This document shows positions 11,795-22,459 of a stretch of DNA of 64,000 bases, one piece after another. The stretch spans positions 76,182,631 to 76,246,630 of the forward strand of contig CM024755.1 of NCBI GenBank assembly GCA_014218235.1, read 5' to 3'. The notes under the pieces are model-generated. The model was not told the DNA's origin and did no database searches. It was given only the letters and a program-made list of their open reading frames with translations. Position numbers and translations under genes: made by a program. This DNA comes from Colocasia esculenta (Eukaryota > Streptophyta > Magnoliopsida > Alismatales > Araceae). The first letter of the stretch is position 1; each line of letters starts with the position of its first letter.

Positions 11795-11883
11795 TTGGTA
11801 TATCAAATGGTGATTTGAAGAAAGACAAGTCAGGCTTATCTGGACACTTTCATGCGTAAGTATATGTCTCCGCCAAGTATCAA
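11795..11883 (+). repeat. ~90-nt structured repeat, copy 3
   Basis: It starts TTGGTATATCAAATGGTG and ends CCGCCAAGTATCAA, and is closest to the copia1 copy at 4584-4676. GGGGGA tracts follow shortly downstream (about 11904-11930). Confidence 0.7.
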
Positions 11884-12933
11884 GATTCATTTATGCAATT
11901 GTTGAGGGGGAATATTTGTTGAGGGGGAGTCATTGTCATATCTCTTGAACTTACTTGTCTATTTTGAACCCCAAAGTCATCAGAATTTTTGAGTCCTTGT
12001 GCTATTTTCTTATGAGAGAATTAAAACATTGAACCTAAACTCATTGTGCATTTAGTTTAATTTCAAAGAATCAGTATCATTTCAAGGTTAAGCAATCTTA
12101 ATACTGAATGTCTTTAAAATGACTTGCAAAACACTTGTAGGCACATGAGTGGCTTTACTATTTAACATGTGCATGTTTAAGCTTCATTTTTACCACATGT
12201 TAAGAATAATTTCTCTAAATTCATAGTCATGACTTGTCTGGTCAAAGCAAACATATTCCTGCAAAACGTCAAAAGAAAATGATGAAAATGATCAACAATC
12301 TGGAAAGATACAAATAGAGCAATGCAAATTCATGAACCACTGAGTAACCGGGCCATTTCACCTAACAAGTGATTTGTTTTGCGTCAAAAAGTGGAAATCA
12401 AAGTTTTCAACTCTGTATAAGATAATGAAAGTTAAACCACTGAGTAATCAGGAGGTCTTGCATCTGATCAATGTGATCTCTTGCACTGAAAAGTGAGATT
12501 TAACTAATTTATTCTTGTATTCTTTCCCAGCTAAAAATGAAAGAAAATCAAATTGACAGGATGAAAAAGCTTAAGACCTTCATAAAGTTCATGTATACTG
12601 AGTTTAGAGCTATTATTTTACATTGTGTTAAACTTAAAGCTCCTAATATCCTTGTTAAATATTTCTGCTCACTCATATAGGTCACTTTACTTCACCTTTG
12701 CATCATTATTTTAACTACATTCAGATTATATTTTACTATACTTTGTGTTGAGTGTGTCTTTGTGATTAAACTTTATTGCACAATCACCAAAACACAATAA
12801 TTTCTCTCATTTGGCAATATCACGTTGCCTCATTTATTTTGATCATTCCTGAACCTTCATTTCCTACATTTTATTTCTTGATCTCCTACAATCTTTGTTT
12901 CTCTCTCTTGTCTAACTTTTTGATGCTGTCAAA

Positions 12934-13107
12934 AAGGGGGAGAAAGTTCCTTAAAGGAGGAGAAAGTAAAAGTTTCTAGGGGGAGAAAGTTCCTTACATG
13001 GAGAAAGTTCAAAGGGTGTATATGGTCAAGGGGAGTTATTGCAGTCAAGGAAGTCAGGTTATTGGGAGATTGTGCATATGTTTTGTCATCATCAAAAAGG
13101 GGGAGAT
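12934..13107 (+). other. copia2 polypurine tracts (serial)
   Basis: The proper tract AAAAAGGGGGAGAT directly precedes the 3' LTR. Similar G-rich purine tracts recur at about 12934, 12953, 12978 and 13031, so several priming-like sites lie in the last 175 bp. Confidence 0.75.
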
Positions 13108-14766
13108 TGTTGGGTTGAGTGTGTTTTGGAATTTCCTAAAGTTGTATTTTAATGATGACCAATGAACATCACTCATACTTAGATTTTGATGATGACATAT
13201 TGTGATTTTAATGATGACATATTGTGATTTTGATGATGACATGTTGAACATGTTATACATTTTATACATATCACAATAATGCTTAGACAACATGTTTTTG
13301 ATGTTTAATATCTCATATTTTAATGATAATATCTTGTACTAATGATTTATGTGTTAAATTTGTAGGTGTATACAGATTTTGTCATGGTAGTGTCGACACA
13401 CCCATTGATGGTGTCGACACTGAGTCAAAGTCCCTGAAGGTTTTTCATGAAGACAGGGTCAAGTGTGTCGACACAGTCCCAGGCTGTGTCGACACTAGTC
13501 CCAGATTCCAGAAGACCCAGTTGCCTGACTGGGACAGTGTGTCGACATAGCCAGTGGCAGTGTCGACACTAGACCCAGTTCCCAGAAGACCAGTTTTGCA
13601 GAATTGGGACAGTGTGTTGACACACTCCATGGTGGTGTCGACACACTCCAGCTGAAACTCAAAAATGTGAATTTCTCTGGACACGTGGCTGCTTGGGAAT
13701 TAGGGGATTTGACCTAGGTTTCCGTGCCCATGTACCCCAAGGCACTTTATGGACATATGGGGCTATAAATACCCATGTTCCTTGTACCCCAAAGGTAAGA
13801 GAGCCCATACACTTCCAGAAGAAGCTTTTTGGCGACCAAAGGGGGATTTCCTGATCTTGCTCCATCTCCAGAAGTTGCAGGCCATCCTTTTAAGAGGAAG
13901 GACGTGGGAATCAAGGGGAATCTCTGGAGAGAAGCTTGCTGTGCTAGGCAAGGGAGCAGATCCAACTGAAGAGGCGCAGGAGAAGAAGGATTTCTGGCAT
14001 TTCAGATGCCATCAAAGCAGAGCATCGCCAATTGAGGAGAATCTCCATCGATTTCCATCAAGGCTTCTCAATTGAAGCATCTGCAAGTCCGCTTCATCGA
14101 AGAACACTCATTCTACATCCATTTCTCACTTCAGAGTTTGTTCTTCTTTATTTCGTCTATGAGATTTGTGCATGACGTTCTGTGGAAATTTCTGTGTACG
14201 AATTTGTCTTGAATCAGATCATTGCTAGAGGATCTGATTTTTGCTGTCTTTGATCTAGCTTTTGTTTTGGGAGCCTTCGAGCTCTGGTTTATGAGTCGTC
14301 GCACTCATGGTGTGGTTTGAGCCGTCGTGCTCAATTTGGAGTCGTCGTGATCCGGTTGTTGTTTGAGCCGTCGTGCTCAGTTTATGAGTCGTTGAACTTA
14401 AGGTTGTATGGAGTCGTCATGCTCCGGTGTGTGTTGTACTCTTTTGAGTAGTGGAGCCTCACTGTGTGAGGGGTGGATGTAGGAATCACATGGTGTGATT
14501 TCCGAACCACCTAAAAATCCTATGTGCAATGGTTTGATCTTCTTGTCTGCGCTAGATGCTTGCATAGGATTTTACACTAACACTATTTGTTGAATTGCTT
14601 CACACAGTATCTACACACACTCACACTTCAGATCAGTAAATTGTTTGGGTGAATTCATCTCTGATTCGAAGTATTTTTTTAAATTGCTTGAGCTTCCGCA
14701 TTAATTGGTGTCAGATCTATTCAACCCCCCTTCTAGATCTGATCCATCCACCCATTTGATCCTACA
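13108..14766 (+). repeat. copia2 3' LTR
   Basis: It matches the 5' LTR. Palindromes start at 13390/13411, 13465/13486, 13539/13560 and 13614/13635 (21 bp within pairs; 75, 74 and 75 between). The TATAAATA box at 13764-13771 is again 120 bp after the last one. Two palindromes carry single substitutions. The LTR ends at 14766, followed by GAAAT. Confidence 0.95.
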
Positions 14767-14958
14767 GAAATTACGCAAAAGCTCAAGGCACAGATCAAGC
14801 ATGTCCCTTGTGAAGCTAATCAAGTGGCCCTTTCCCTTGCTGGTCACGGCTGCACCACTGAACATTTCAGTTTCTTGGATTCTGGGGCTGGTCTACCATA
14901 TGTTGTAAAGGGTCTGTACCGCCTTGATAAGGTGGGGTACTCTATATTTAGACCATAG
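14767..14958 (+). pseudogene. LINE1 ORF2 C-terminal end (RNase H tail)
   Basis: After the GAAAT duplication the RNase H frame resumes (TQKLKAQIKHVPCEANQVAL, matching LINE2 TQNLKAVISHTPREANRVAD) and ends at TAG 14956-14958. LINE2 has D in NRVAD where LINE1 reads L, so another likely catalytic position has changed. Confidence 0.85.
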
Positions 14959-15035
14959 CTCCATCTTTTGTATCTTCACCCCTCCTCTACTTTCCTCTCT
15001 TCATGATTATTATAAAATTTTAGCCACTTGGTGAT

Positions 15036-15072
15036 GGTAGTGGCCCTCTCACACTGTGAGGTTGCCCCTACC
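15036..15072 (+). other. LINE1 3' UTR hairpin
   Basis: The outer arms GGTAGTGGC and GCCCCTACC enclose an inner CTCACAcTGTGAG stem, about 25 bp before the A-rich tail. LINE2 has the same structure at 35967-36003 with a perfect outer stem. Confidence 0.7.
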
Positions 15073-15345
15073 TTCTCCTTTTGGTTCGGCGATATTTAAA
15101 AAAAGAAAAGATTTTGGTACCCAAACATTGTTGGGACCATCAGTTTGTTTGAGCAAAAATAATAAGTCTTTTCTGATCCATATTTGAGTTATTTTTGGTT
15201 TTTATTTTGTTTTAGAAATGATTTCTCTTTTTGGCATTTTAACATTCTGATTTGGAATGAAAACACCAGTGTTCTTCCTTTCATAAGCATGGAAATTATG
15301 CATTTTGGCATGATTATTCATGTATGGAAATCCAAACCAAGAATT

Positions 15346-17369
15346 CTATTGATATCTTGGAAATTTTGGATAAAGAGATTGTGAATGGTACCAATGAGGA
15401 TTGTGATACCATTGATTCCAAGAATTGATCCAATTAGATTGATGTGATGTCCTGAATCTCCAATAACCATCATGAAGGTTTGTTTTAATGTTTTTATAAT
15501 TTTTCAGATTTTTATTTGAATTTTTGTGAAACATCTTTTTGTTGTTTAGAAACGGGTAGGTCGACCTGTGTTGAGGTAGTGTCGACTCAGTAGCCACAAT
15601 TTTCAACTTGTTATCTGGTGTCGACCTAACATCAATGTGTGTCGACCTATTTTGTTTCTTTTGATTGAAAACATTCTTTTCACTTTGGTTTTTGATTATT
15701 TCAGATGTTTTCTTTAGCACTTGTTTATTTTTGTTTTCTGGACTAGTGCTTTTGACAAATTTTATCAAAGGAATTTTTGAAGGTTTTTCTTTCTTTTCAC
15801 CAGATTTATTCTTCAATGATTTTTTTGTGGTGAAACATAGTCCATGTTTTTCAGCATTCATTCTAAGTCCTAACAATGCATCAAGATTTTCTTTTCCATT
15901 TGTGAAATTTTTTATCACTTGTTCCTTTTCCCCCAACAACTTCTTAAGTTTCTGAATTTCATCAATAGCTTGTTGCTTTTCTTTTTGTTGCAATTCCATT
16001 CTTTCAGAAAGCTTTTCAAAATCATTGTTGGCCTTCTAAGATGCAATTTTAAATTCATCAATTTCATTCAGAAGGTCTTCCTTTTCTTCATTAAGTTCAG
16101 ATATTTCATTTTCCTGTATAGAAATTCTTCTATTTAAGGAAGTATCATGCATGAAATTTTCAATTTTCTTTTTCAGATGTTTATTTTCTTTTCTTATTTC
16201 AGAATATTTTTCAACCAACTCAACATATGCATCTTGCCAATTTTCAATAGTATATTGTTCAAAGGAAGAACTTACCTTTCCATCACTGCTGTTGGCCATA
16301 AAGCATAACTCCTCATTTATAGAACTTGAGGAGTTCTCTTCTTCATCTTCACTTTGATCTTCATCTGACCATGTTGCTATCATAGCTTTTGGCTTCTTCA
16401 ATTTATTGTTCTTCTTGTATTTGTCCTTTTTGATCTCAGGACACTCACCCTTCATGTGTCCTGCCTTGTTGCACCTGTAGCAAATAATACCTTCATCAGT
16501 TTTTTTATTTCTACCAGTATTAAAATTTGAAGAAGAAGCATTCCTTTTACCAGAGGAATATTTTTTCTTTCCATTGAATTTTCCTCTTCTTGATTTTAAT
16601 TTTTTTTGAATTGCCTAGTCATGAGGGCAATTTCATCCTCATTGGACTCAGACTCATCAAAACTTGATTTTTCTTGAATTTTCTGTTTGTTACTTGATGG
16701 AGCCTTAAGTGCTATTGGTTTAGCTTTAAGCATATGTTCTTCACTTCTTTTTAGATTTATTTCATAAGTCATTAAAGATCCTATGAGTTCATCCAAAGAA
16801 ATTTTGGATAAATCCTTAGAATCCTCAATCACTGTAGCCTTTGTGTGCCAAATAGATGATAGAGAACGCAAAATTTTTCTTACCGGATCATCATCAGTGT
16901 ATTCCTTACCTAGTGCCTTCAGTCCATTGACAATTATCATAAACCTAGCAAACCCATCAGAAATTGATTCGTCAGATTTCATCATAAACAATTCATATTC
17001 AAAGACAAGTATGTTTGCTTTGGTTTCCCTAACTTGTGATGTTCCTTCATAAATTAATTCAAGTTTATCCCACATTTCTTTAGCAGATTTACACATAGAT
17101 ATTCTTGAATATTCTTTAGGGTGGACAGCACACTGAAGCATATTCATGGCACTGTAATTAAGAGTAGCTTTCCTAATCTACTATCTAGTCCAATTCTCCT
17201 CAACTCCATGATTTTCATAAGGACCCACTTCAACTATCCTCCAGATTTCATAGTTTTGAGCCCTAAGAAAAACTTACATGAGATTTTTCCAATAAGAGTA
17301 ATCAGACCCATTAAAAAATGGTGGTCTATTAATGGAATGGTCCTCAGCTACAAATCCCCAAGAATCCAT
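15346..17369 (-). pseudogene. copia1 gag
   Basis: The minus-strand start at 17369 is placed by homology to copia3 Gag. The order is: UBN2-type N-terminal domain (SAMNMLQCAVHPKEYSRISM, then KEMWDKLELIYEGTSQVRET), LIGSLMTYEINLKRSEEHM, a basic/Ser-rich linker, one CCHC knuckle (CYRCNKAGHMKGECPE near 16440-16490), an acidic segment, coiled coil (about 16050-16250), and a C-terminal Lys-rich part with RST repeats. In-frame stops near 17285 and 17185 and frame changes near 16600 and 16030 break it. Copia Gag forms the virus-like particle and packages RNA. Confidence 0.85.
15558..15648 (-). promoter_or_regulatory. paired GTCGAC palindromes inside copia1 gag
   Basis: GTCGAC-centred 10-mers start at 15558/15579 and 15618/15639, 21 bp within each pair as in the LTR. 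On the coding strand they encode RST triplets. Copia3 has four at the homologous position. Confidence 0.55.
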
Positions 17370-17470
17370 CAATTAAAATTAGATAGTGAAAGAGCAAGCA
17401 AACAATTCAAGAAATTAACACAGAGATCAAACAGAAGCAGTCAAATCAGATCATAAATACATATTAACCC

Positions 17471-17482
17471 GCTCTGATACCA
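17471..17482 (-). other. copia1 primer-binding site
   Basis: The plus strand reads GCTCTGATACCA, so the minus strand is TGGTATCAGAGC, two bases from the LTR. This fixes the element orientation. Confidence 0.92.
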
Positions 17483-17484
17483 AT

Positions 17485-18986
17485 TATAGGATCGAATAGG
17501 TGGATGGATCGGATCTAGAAGGGGGGGGGTTGAATAGATCTAACACCAATTAATGCAGAAGCTTAAGTAATTCAAAATTACTTCGAATCAGAGATCAATT
17601 CAGTCAAACAATTTACTGATCTGAAGTGTGGGTGTGTGTAGATTATGTGTGAAGTAATTAAACACTTAGTGTGAAAGCGAAACCCTATGCAAGCATCTAG
17701 TGCAGACAAGTAGATCAAACCATTGCACAAAGGATTTTTAGGTGGTTCGGAAATCACACCAGTGATTCCTACATCAACCTCTCACACAGTGGGGCTTCAC
17801 TACTCAAAAGAGTACAACTCACACTGGAGCACGACGACTCCAAACACCCTTGAGCTCGGCGGCTCAAACACACAACCTGGAGCACAACGACTCCAAAAAC
17901 TGAGCACAACGGCTCAAACCACAACAGGAGCACAACAACTCCAAATTGAGCACGACGGCTCAAACCACAAAAGGCTAGAACAAATACGAAAGAAATCAGA
18001 TCCTCTAGCAATGATCTGATTCACAGACTCAATCGTACATAGAAATCTGCATAGAACTTCATGCACATATCTCACAGACGAAAGTGAGAAGAACAATCCA
18101 AGAAATGGGTAAGATAGATGTAGATTGGATGTTCTTTGGTGAAGAGGTCTTGCAGAGGCTCAAATTGAAGAGACTTGAAAGAATTTAATAAAGATCCCCT
18201 TCAATTTCTGATGCTCTGCTCCACTGGCGTCTGAATTGCCAGAAATTCTTCTTCTTCTGCTGCTCTTCATTTGGATATGCTCCCTTTCTCAGCACATCAA
18301 ACTTCTCTCTAGTGATTGGCCTTGATTCCCACGTCCTTCCTCTTGACAGGATGGTCTACAGCTTCTGGAGATGGAGCCCTTTTGCCACCAAAAAGCTTCT
18401 TCTGGAAATGGTATGGGCTTGGTTGCCTTTGGGGTATGCGAATCATGGGTATTTATAGTCCTATGTGTGCATGAGGACCCTTGGAGTGCGTGGGCACAAA
18501 TATCTAGGTCAATTCCCTTGATCCCTAAAATGCCACATGTCCAGAAAAATTCACGTTTTTGTGCTTCAGACGAAGTGTGTCGACACACAGGCAGACTGTG
18601 TCGACACCACTGGCCACTGGCTTCAGAACAGGTTCTGGGAGGGACATTGAGTGTCGACACATAGGCAGAATGTGTCGACACCATTGGCAGACTGTGTCGA
18701 CACACAGACATAATTTTTCGACACCACTGGCAGACTGTGTCGACACACAGGCAGACTGTTTCGACACCACTGTGACAAAGTTATGTAAACCTGAAAATAT
18801 GAAGTGTGAACCATTAACATAAGTCATTATCATCAACATATGAAATATTAACATGTCATTTAGTCATCATTTTAATATGTACAAAATGTACAAAAATGTC
18901 ATCATCAAAATCAAATTATGAGTGATGTCAATTAGTCATGATTAAAATCATCATTAAAAGGTTTTAAATACACACTCAACACAACA
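17485..18986 (-). repeat. copia1 5' LTR
   Basis: The 1502-bp LTR has its inner end mutated (TATAGG in place of TGTAGG) and ends CAACACAACA at 18986, followed by CTTTC. The leader hairpin array lies at about 17830-17980. Confidence 0.93.
18450..18767 (-). promoter_or_regulatory. copia1 5' LTR U3: four palindrome pairs and TATA box
   Basis: Palindrome starts are 18577/18598, 18651/18672, 18694/18715 and 18737/18758, with 21 bp in every pair and 74, 43 and 43 bp between pairs. The TATAAATA box (minus strand) is at 18450-18457, 120 bp from the first palindrome. Confidence 0.85.
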
Positions 18987-19992
18987 CTTTCTAGTACTTG
19001 GAAGGGACCCACATACCTTGGGCTCAACTTACCTTTCTTACTAAGCCTCAGGACACCCTTTGTAGGAGAAACTCTAAAAAAAACAAAGTCTTCAACTTCA
19101 AACTGTAGTGGTCTGCGTCGGGTGTCTGCATAGCTCTTCTGCCGACTTTGGCCTGTCTGCAACTTTTCTTTAATAAATCTGACCATCTCTGTAGTCTGCT
19201 GAATTAACTCAGGACCCATTACCTGTCTCTCTCCAACTTCATGCCGGTTCAATAGTGTTCTACATGGCCTGCCATACAAAGCTTCATAAGGTGCCATTCC
19301 AATGCTGGTGTGATAACTGTTAATGTAAGCAAATTCTACCATCCCCAGATGGTGCTCCCAACTGCCTTCCCACACTAAACAGCAAGCTCGTAACATGTCT
19401 TCAATTGTCTGAATGGTTCTTTCTGTCTGACCATCAATTTGTGGGTGATAGGCTGAACTGTACCGCAATTCTATGCCAACAACTCTCTGTAGACTCATCC
19501 AGTAACCAGAAGTAAATCTTAGATCCCTGTCAGAAACAATTGTCTTCGGAATACCATGTAATGGTACAATCTTGTCAACATAAATTATTGTCAATCTGTC
19601 TACTGTCCAAGACATACTTACTGCTATCAATCTGCATACCTTGGTCAATCTATCGATGAACACCCATATACCATTATGTCCTATAGCTGTCCTCGGTAGT
19701 CCTGCCACAAAATCCATTGCAATATCATCCCATTTGCATTGTGGAATTGGTAATGGCTGTAGTAACCCTTCGGGCTTCTGATGCTCTGCTTTTATTTGCT
19801 GACATACTGAACAGCTTGCTATAAATTCCGCTATTTCCCTTTTCATATGTGGCCACCAAAAATACTTTCTTAAATCTTGATACATTTTTGTACTGCCTGG
19901 GTGAATGGTGTACCTGGATTTATGTGCCTCCTTCAGTACCTTTTGCTTTACTTCTCTTTCTGCTGGTATATATAACCTGCCTCTGAGCCTGA
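18987..19992 (-). pseudogene. GypsyA integrase (core)
   Basis: The minus-strand frame covers the zinc-binding region (HPGSTKMYQDLRKYFWWPH ... CSVCQQ), the DDE core (D in MDFVAGLP, D in SDRDLRF, E in QTERTIQTIEDM), and the C-terminal domain up to YVGPFQVLE, where copia1 cuts it. Integrase inserts the cDNA into the host chromosome. The frame is open across this whole segment. Its apparent N-terminal extension beyond 19992 is copia3 LTR sequence and not part of the protein. Confidence 0.92.
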
Positions 19993-20705
19993 TGTTGGGG
20001 ATCAGATAGGTGACTTTGGTAAAAGAACTACTCGATTGTGTGAATAGCAGCGGAATTAAAATGAGTAAATTACACAATTCGATCAAACTCAAGTGTAGTG
20101 TGTGAGTAGTGATTGAGAATAGCAAACCACACAACAAACCACAGTGCACTGAGAAATTTAAGGTGGTTAAGAGAACACAACTTGTGTCTCCTACGTCTAC
20201 CTCCTCACGACGAAGGAACCACTAACACAAGTGCAGTACAAACAAGAGCGCGACGAGTCTAACCTCTTTGAGTTCAACAACTCAAAGATCCTAGGAGATA
20301 CGCACAACGACCTGCTTCAAAAACCACTTGTGAATTCAGCAAATTCACAAGCCCTTGAGCACCACGGCTTAAGCACCAGAGCACAACGGCTCCAACCCAG
20401 AGCACTACGGCTCCAAAACAGAGTACAAAGTACTCAAACCTCTGGATCACAATAGATCCAAGTTCTGCTAGACCAAGCACAATTAGAGAATAGATCCTCT
20501 AGCACGATCTATCTCAATACAATAGAATTGGGAGATCTGTGTAGAACACATACACAGATTCCCCAGAAAATTCAGGACTCTGACCAATTACAAAGTTGGC
20601 TGGATCTCCTTCTGGACCAACACTCCTGCAATCTTGAGCTCCTCCTCTTCTTCTCCTTCTTCTCCCTTTGGCGGCGCTGCTCTGCTCCTCTAGATGCAGA
20701 TTCCT
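19993..20705 (-). repeat. copia3 3' LTR remnant with leader hairpins
   Basis: It matches 23397-~24127 of the intact LTR. It contains perfect hairpins at 20266-20287 (9-bp stem) and 20327-20351 (10-bp stem), then a run at 20354-20460 whose centres fall 21-24 bp apart. The U3, including the TATA box and palindrome array, is missing. Confidence 0.88.
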
Positions 20706-20890
20706 TGGGACATCATCACTAAGGGTAATGCAAGACTTACCAATTTTTCCTTTGCCAATTATTTTTCCTTTATTATTACCTCCAAAGATGACTGATCCGC
20801 CTTCCTTTTCAATCAAGCATGAAAATTTATCTCTGTCTCCTGTCATATGCCATGAACATCCACTGTCAAGAATCCAGATGTTGTTGGAAT
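20706..20890 (-). pseudogene. copia3 protease fragment
   Basis: The minus strand encodes the region around the copia protease start (MTGDRDKFSCLIEK, then VIFGGNNKGKIIGKGKIG) that follows the DSGCSWHMTG active-site motif in this lineage. It stops at the deletion junction at about 20705. Confidence 0.8.
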
Positions 20891-21306
20891 TAGATGCATG
20901 GCTTTCCTACACATAACAAATCAGACAAGAAAAGTTTTTGGTACCCACATGAGATTGGTACCAACATCTTGAGTGAGAAGAGATAACAAATCCTTTCTAA
21001 CCCAAATTTGTGTATTTTTCTTCACAGTGTTTTTTGAAACAGAAGATTCAACTTTTTGTTTTTCAATTTTCTGAACATTATGCCTCTTAGTTGGTTTGTT
21101 CCATTGTGAAAAACTTGGCATGTATTGTTGTTGGTATGCAGGAAAAGATGAATGATAGAAATAAGGATTAAACCATTGGTTACCACTGTACCTATGGTTC
21201 CAAGGCTTATTCCATCTTGAGTTGTAAGAGGAGAAAACATTCCAATTTCCATGAGAAAAATGATTATTGATTGGTTTGAAGTTTTTGTGATTTTTATAAG
21301 AAGGGT

Positions 21307-21379
21307 AGGTCGACCTCTGACTGGGATAGGTCGACCTGTGCATTGTGTGTGTCGACCTAGGTAAGGTATGTGTCGACCT
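21307..21379 (-). promoter_or_regulatory. four GTCGAC palindromes at 21-bp spacing inside copia3 gag
   Basis: GTCGAC-centred 10-mers start at 21307, 21328, 21349 and 21370, exactly 21 bp apart. Two are perfect AGGTCGACCT palindromes. The repeat is seven codons long and encodes RSTYPSx units. It sits where copia1 gag has its two pairs. Confidence 0.6.
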
Positions 21380-22459
21380 CTCAGGTTCTTTTTATTTTTG
21401 TATTTTTCCTTTGTTTTCAAATGAGTTCGCCTTGACAAATTTTATTAAAGGAGTTTTTGATGATTTTGTTTTCTTTGGAGATGATTCAATTTTCTTTGAA
21501 TTTTGTGGTTCAAAACCTAAACCATGCTTATTTGAATTCATCCTAACTCTAAGTAGAGCATTCAGATTGTCTTTCCCTTGAGTAAAGTTCTTGATGATGT
21601 CTTCTTTTTCTTTGATGCAAAGATTGAGTTTTTCAATTTGATTCAAGTTTTCATGGTTTTCTTTTTCTTTTTCTTCAAAAATTTTAATAGAATTGATAAG
21701 TTCTTTGTTCAATTTTTGAATTTTCAATTTGATATTATCAACAAAAATCAATAGTTCATCATTTTCTTTGATTTGGTCTGAAATTTGAGCTTCTAATTCA
21801 GAAATCTTTGCAGATGATGAAGTTTCACTAAGAATGCTTTCAATTTTTCTTTTCAAGTATTTATTTTATTTTCTAACATCAGAAAGATTTTCAACTAAAT
21901 TACCATATGCTTCTTGCCAGTCTTCAATGGTAAATAGTTCGAAGGATATATTTACCTGTTCTTCACTGCTTCCAGCCATGAAGCAGATTTCATTCCCTTC
22001 TGAACTTGAGGATTCTTCATTGCAGTCGGAGCTTTCATCATCTGACCATGTAGCAACCATGGCCTTGTTCTTCTTTTTGTGAAACTCCTTCTTGTGGGTT
22101 TTGTGTTTTTCTTTCTTACCTTCTGGACAATCAGCCTTCATATGTCCAGGTTTGTTACACCTATAACACACAGGAATTTCATCAGTTTTCTTATAATCAA
22201 CATGAGATAAATGTTTCTTTTTACTAGACATGGCATTTTTCTTATTACCAAAATTCTTCTTGTTTGATTTTAGAAATGCCTTAAATTGTCTAGTAATGAA
22301 AGCAAGATTATCATTATCAGATTCAGTTTTTTCAGGCTCAGAATTTTCTTTAGATTTTCCTTTATTGCTTGATGAAGCTTTGAGAGCAATGGTTTTTATT
22401 TTTAGCATGTGTTCTTCTGATCTCTTAAGATTTAACTCATATGTCATTAATGATCCAAT

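Larger units (their letters stand above)
10438..12930 (+). other. copia2 non-coding interior in place of pol
   Basis: Soon after the second knuckle comes a VWVPK-like stretch near 10748, the usual boundary with protease, but no pol follows. The remaining 2.2 kb is AT-rich without credible frames. It contains three copies of the ~90-nt structured element and the CTGAGTAAC module (about 12339-12450). A single TTTGTCGACAAA palindrome sits near 11739. Confidence 0.75.
7221..14766 (+). mobile_element. copia2: non-autonomous Ty1/copia, inserted in LINE1 RNase H
   Basis: The 7546-bp element has LTRs of 1660 bp (7221-8880) and 1659 bp (13108-14766), flanked by the duplication GAAAT. The PBS at 8883-8894 is TGGTATCAGAGC. 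A polypurine tract abuts the 3' LTR. The interior carries only gag pieces and a long non-coding 3' region; no protease, integrase, RT or RNase H is present, so it depends on enzymes from another element. It is the innermost element of a four-level nest, so it inserted last among those four. Confidence 0.95.
4740..15110 (+). mobile_element. LINE1: 5'-truncated L1-type LINE, split by copia2
   Basis: The element runs from within the reverse transcriptase domain to an A-rich tail at about 15098-15110, and is interrupted by copia2 at 7221-14766 (duplication GAAAT at 7216-7220 and 14767-14771). The two halves join inside the RNase H domain. It is the same family as LINE2: RT, zf-RVT and RNase H align throughout. 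The 5' junction is only approximate (4719-4751), and I could not identify a convincing target duplication. Confidence 0.88.
1779..18986 (-). mobile_element. copia1: non-autonomous Ty1/copia, inserted in GypsyA integrase
   Basis: The element has LTRs at 1779-3273 and 17485-18986, flanked by the 5-bp duplication CTTTC. The minus-strand PBS at 17471-17482 complements initiator-Met tRNA, and a polypurine tract abuts the left LTR. It is split by LINE1, which carries copia2. What remains of its own interior is a broken gag (15346-17369) and a non-coding 3' region (3274-~4739). No protease, integrase or RT is left: gag ends in the VWVPK-like motif that normally precedes protease, and the next sequence is the LINE1 A-rich tail. 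Pol was therefore absent already or lost around the LINE insertion. The LTR family is related to copia2 but clearly divergent. Confidence 0.92.
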
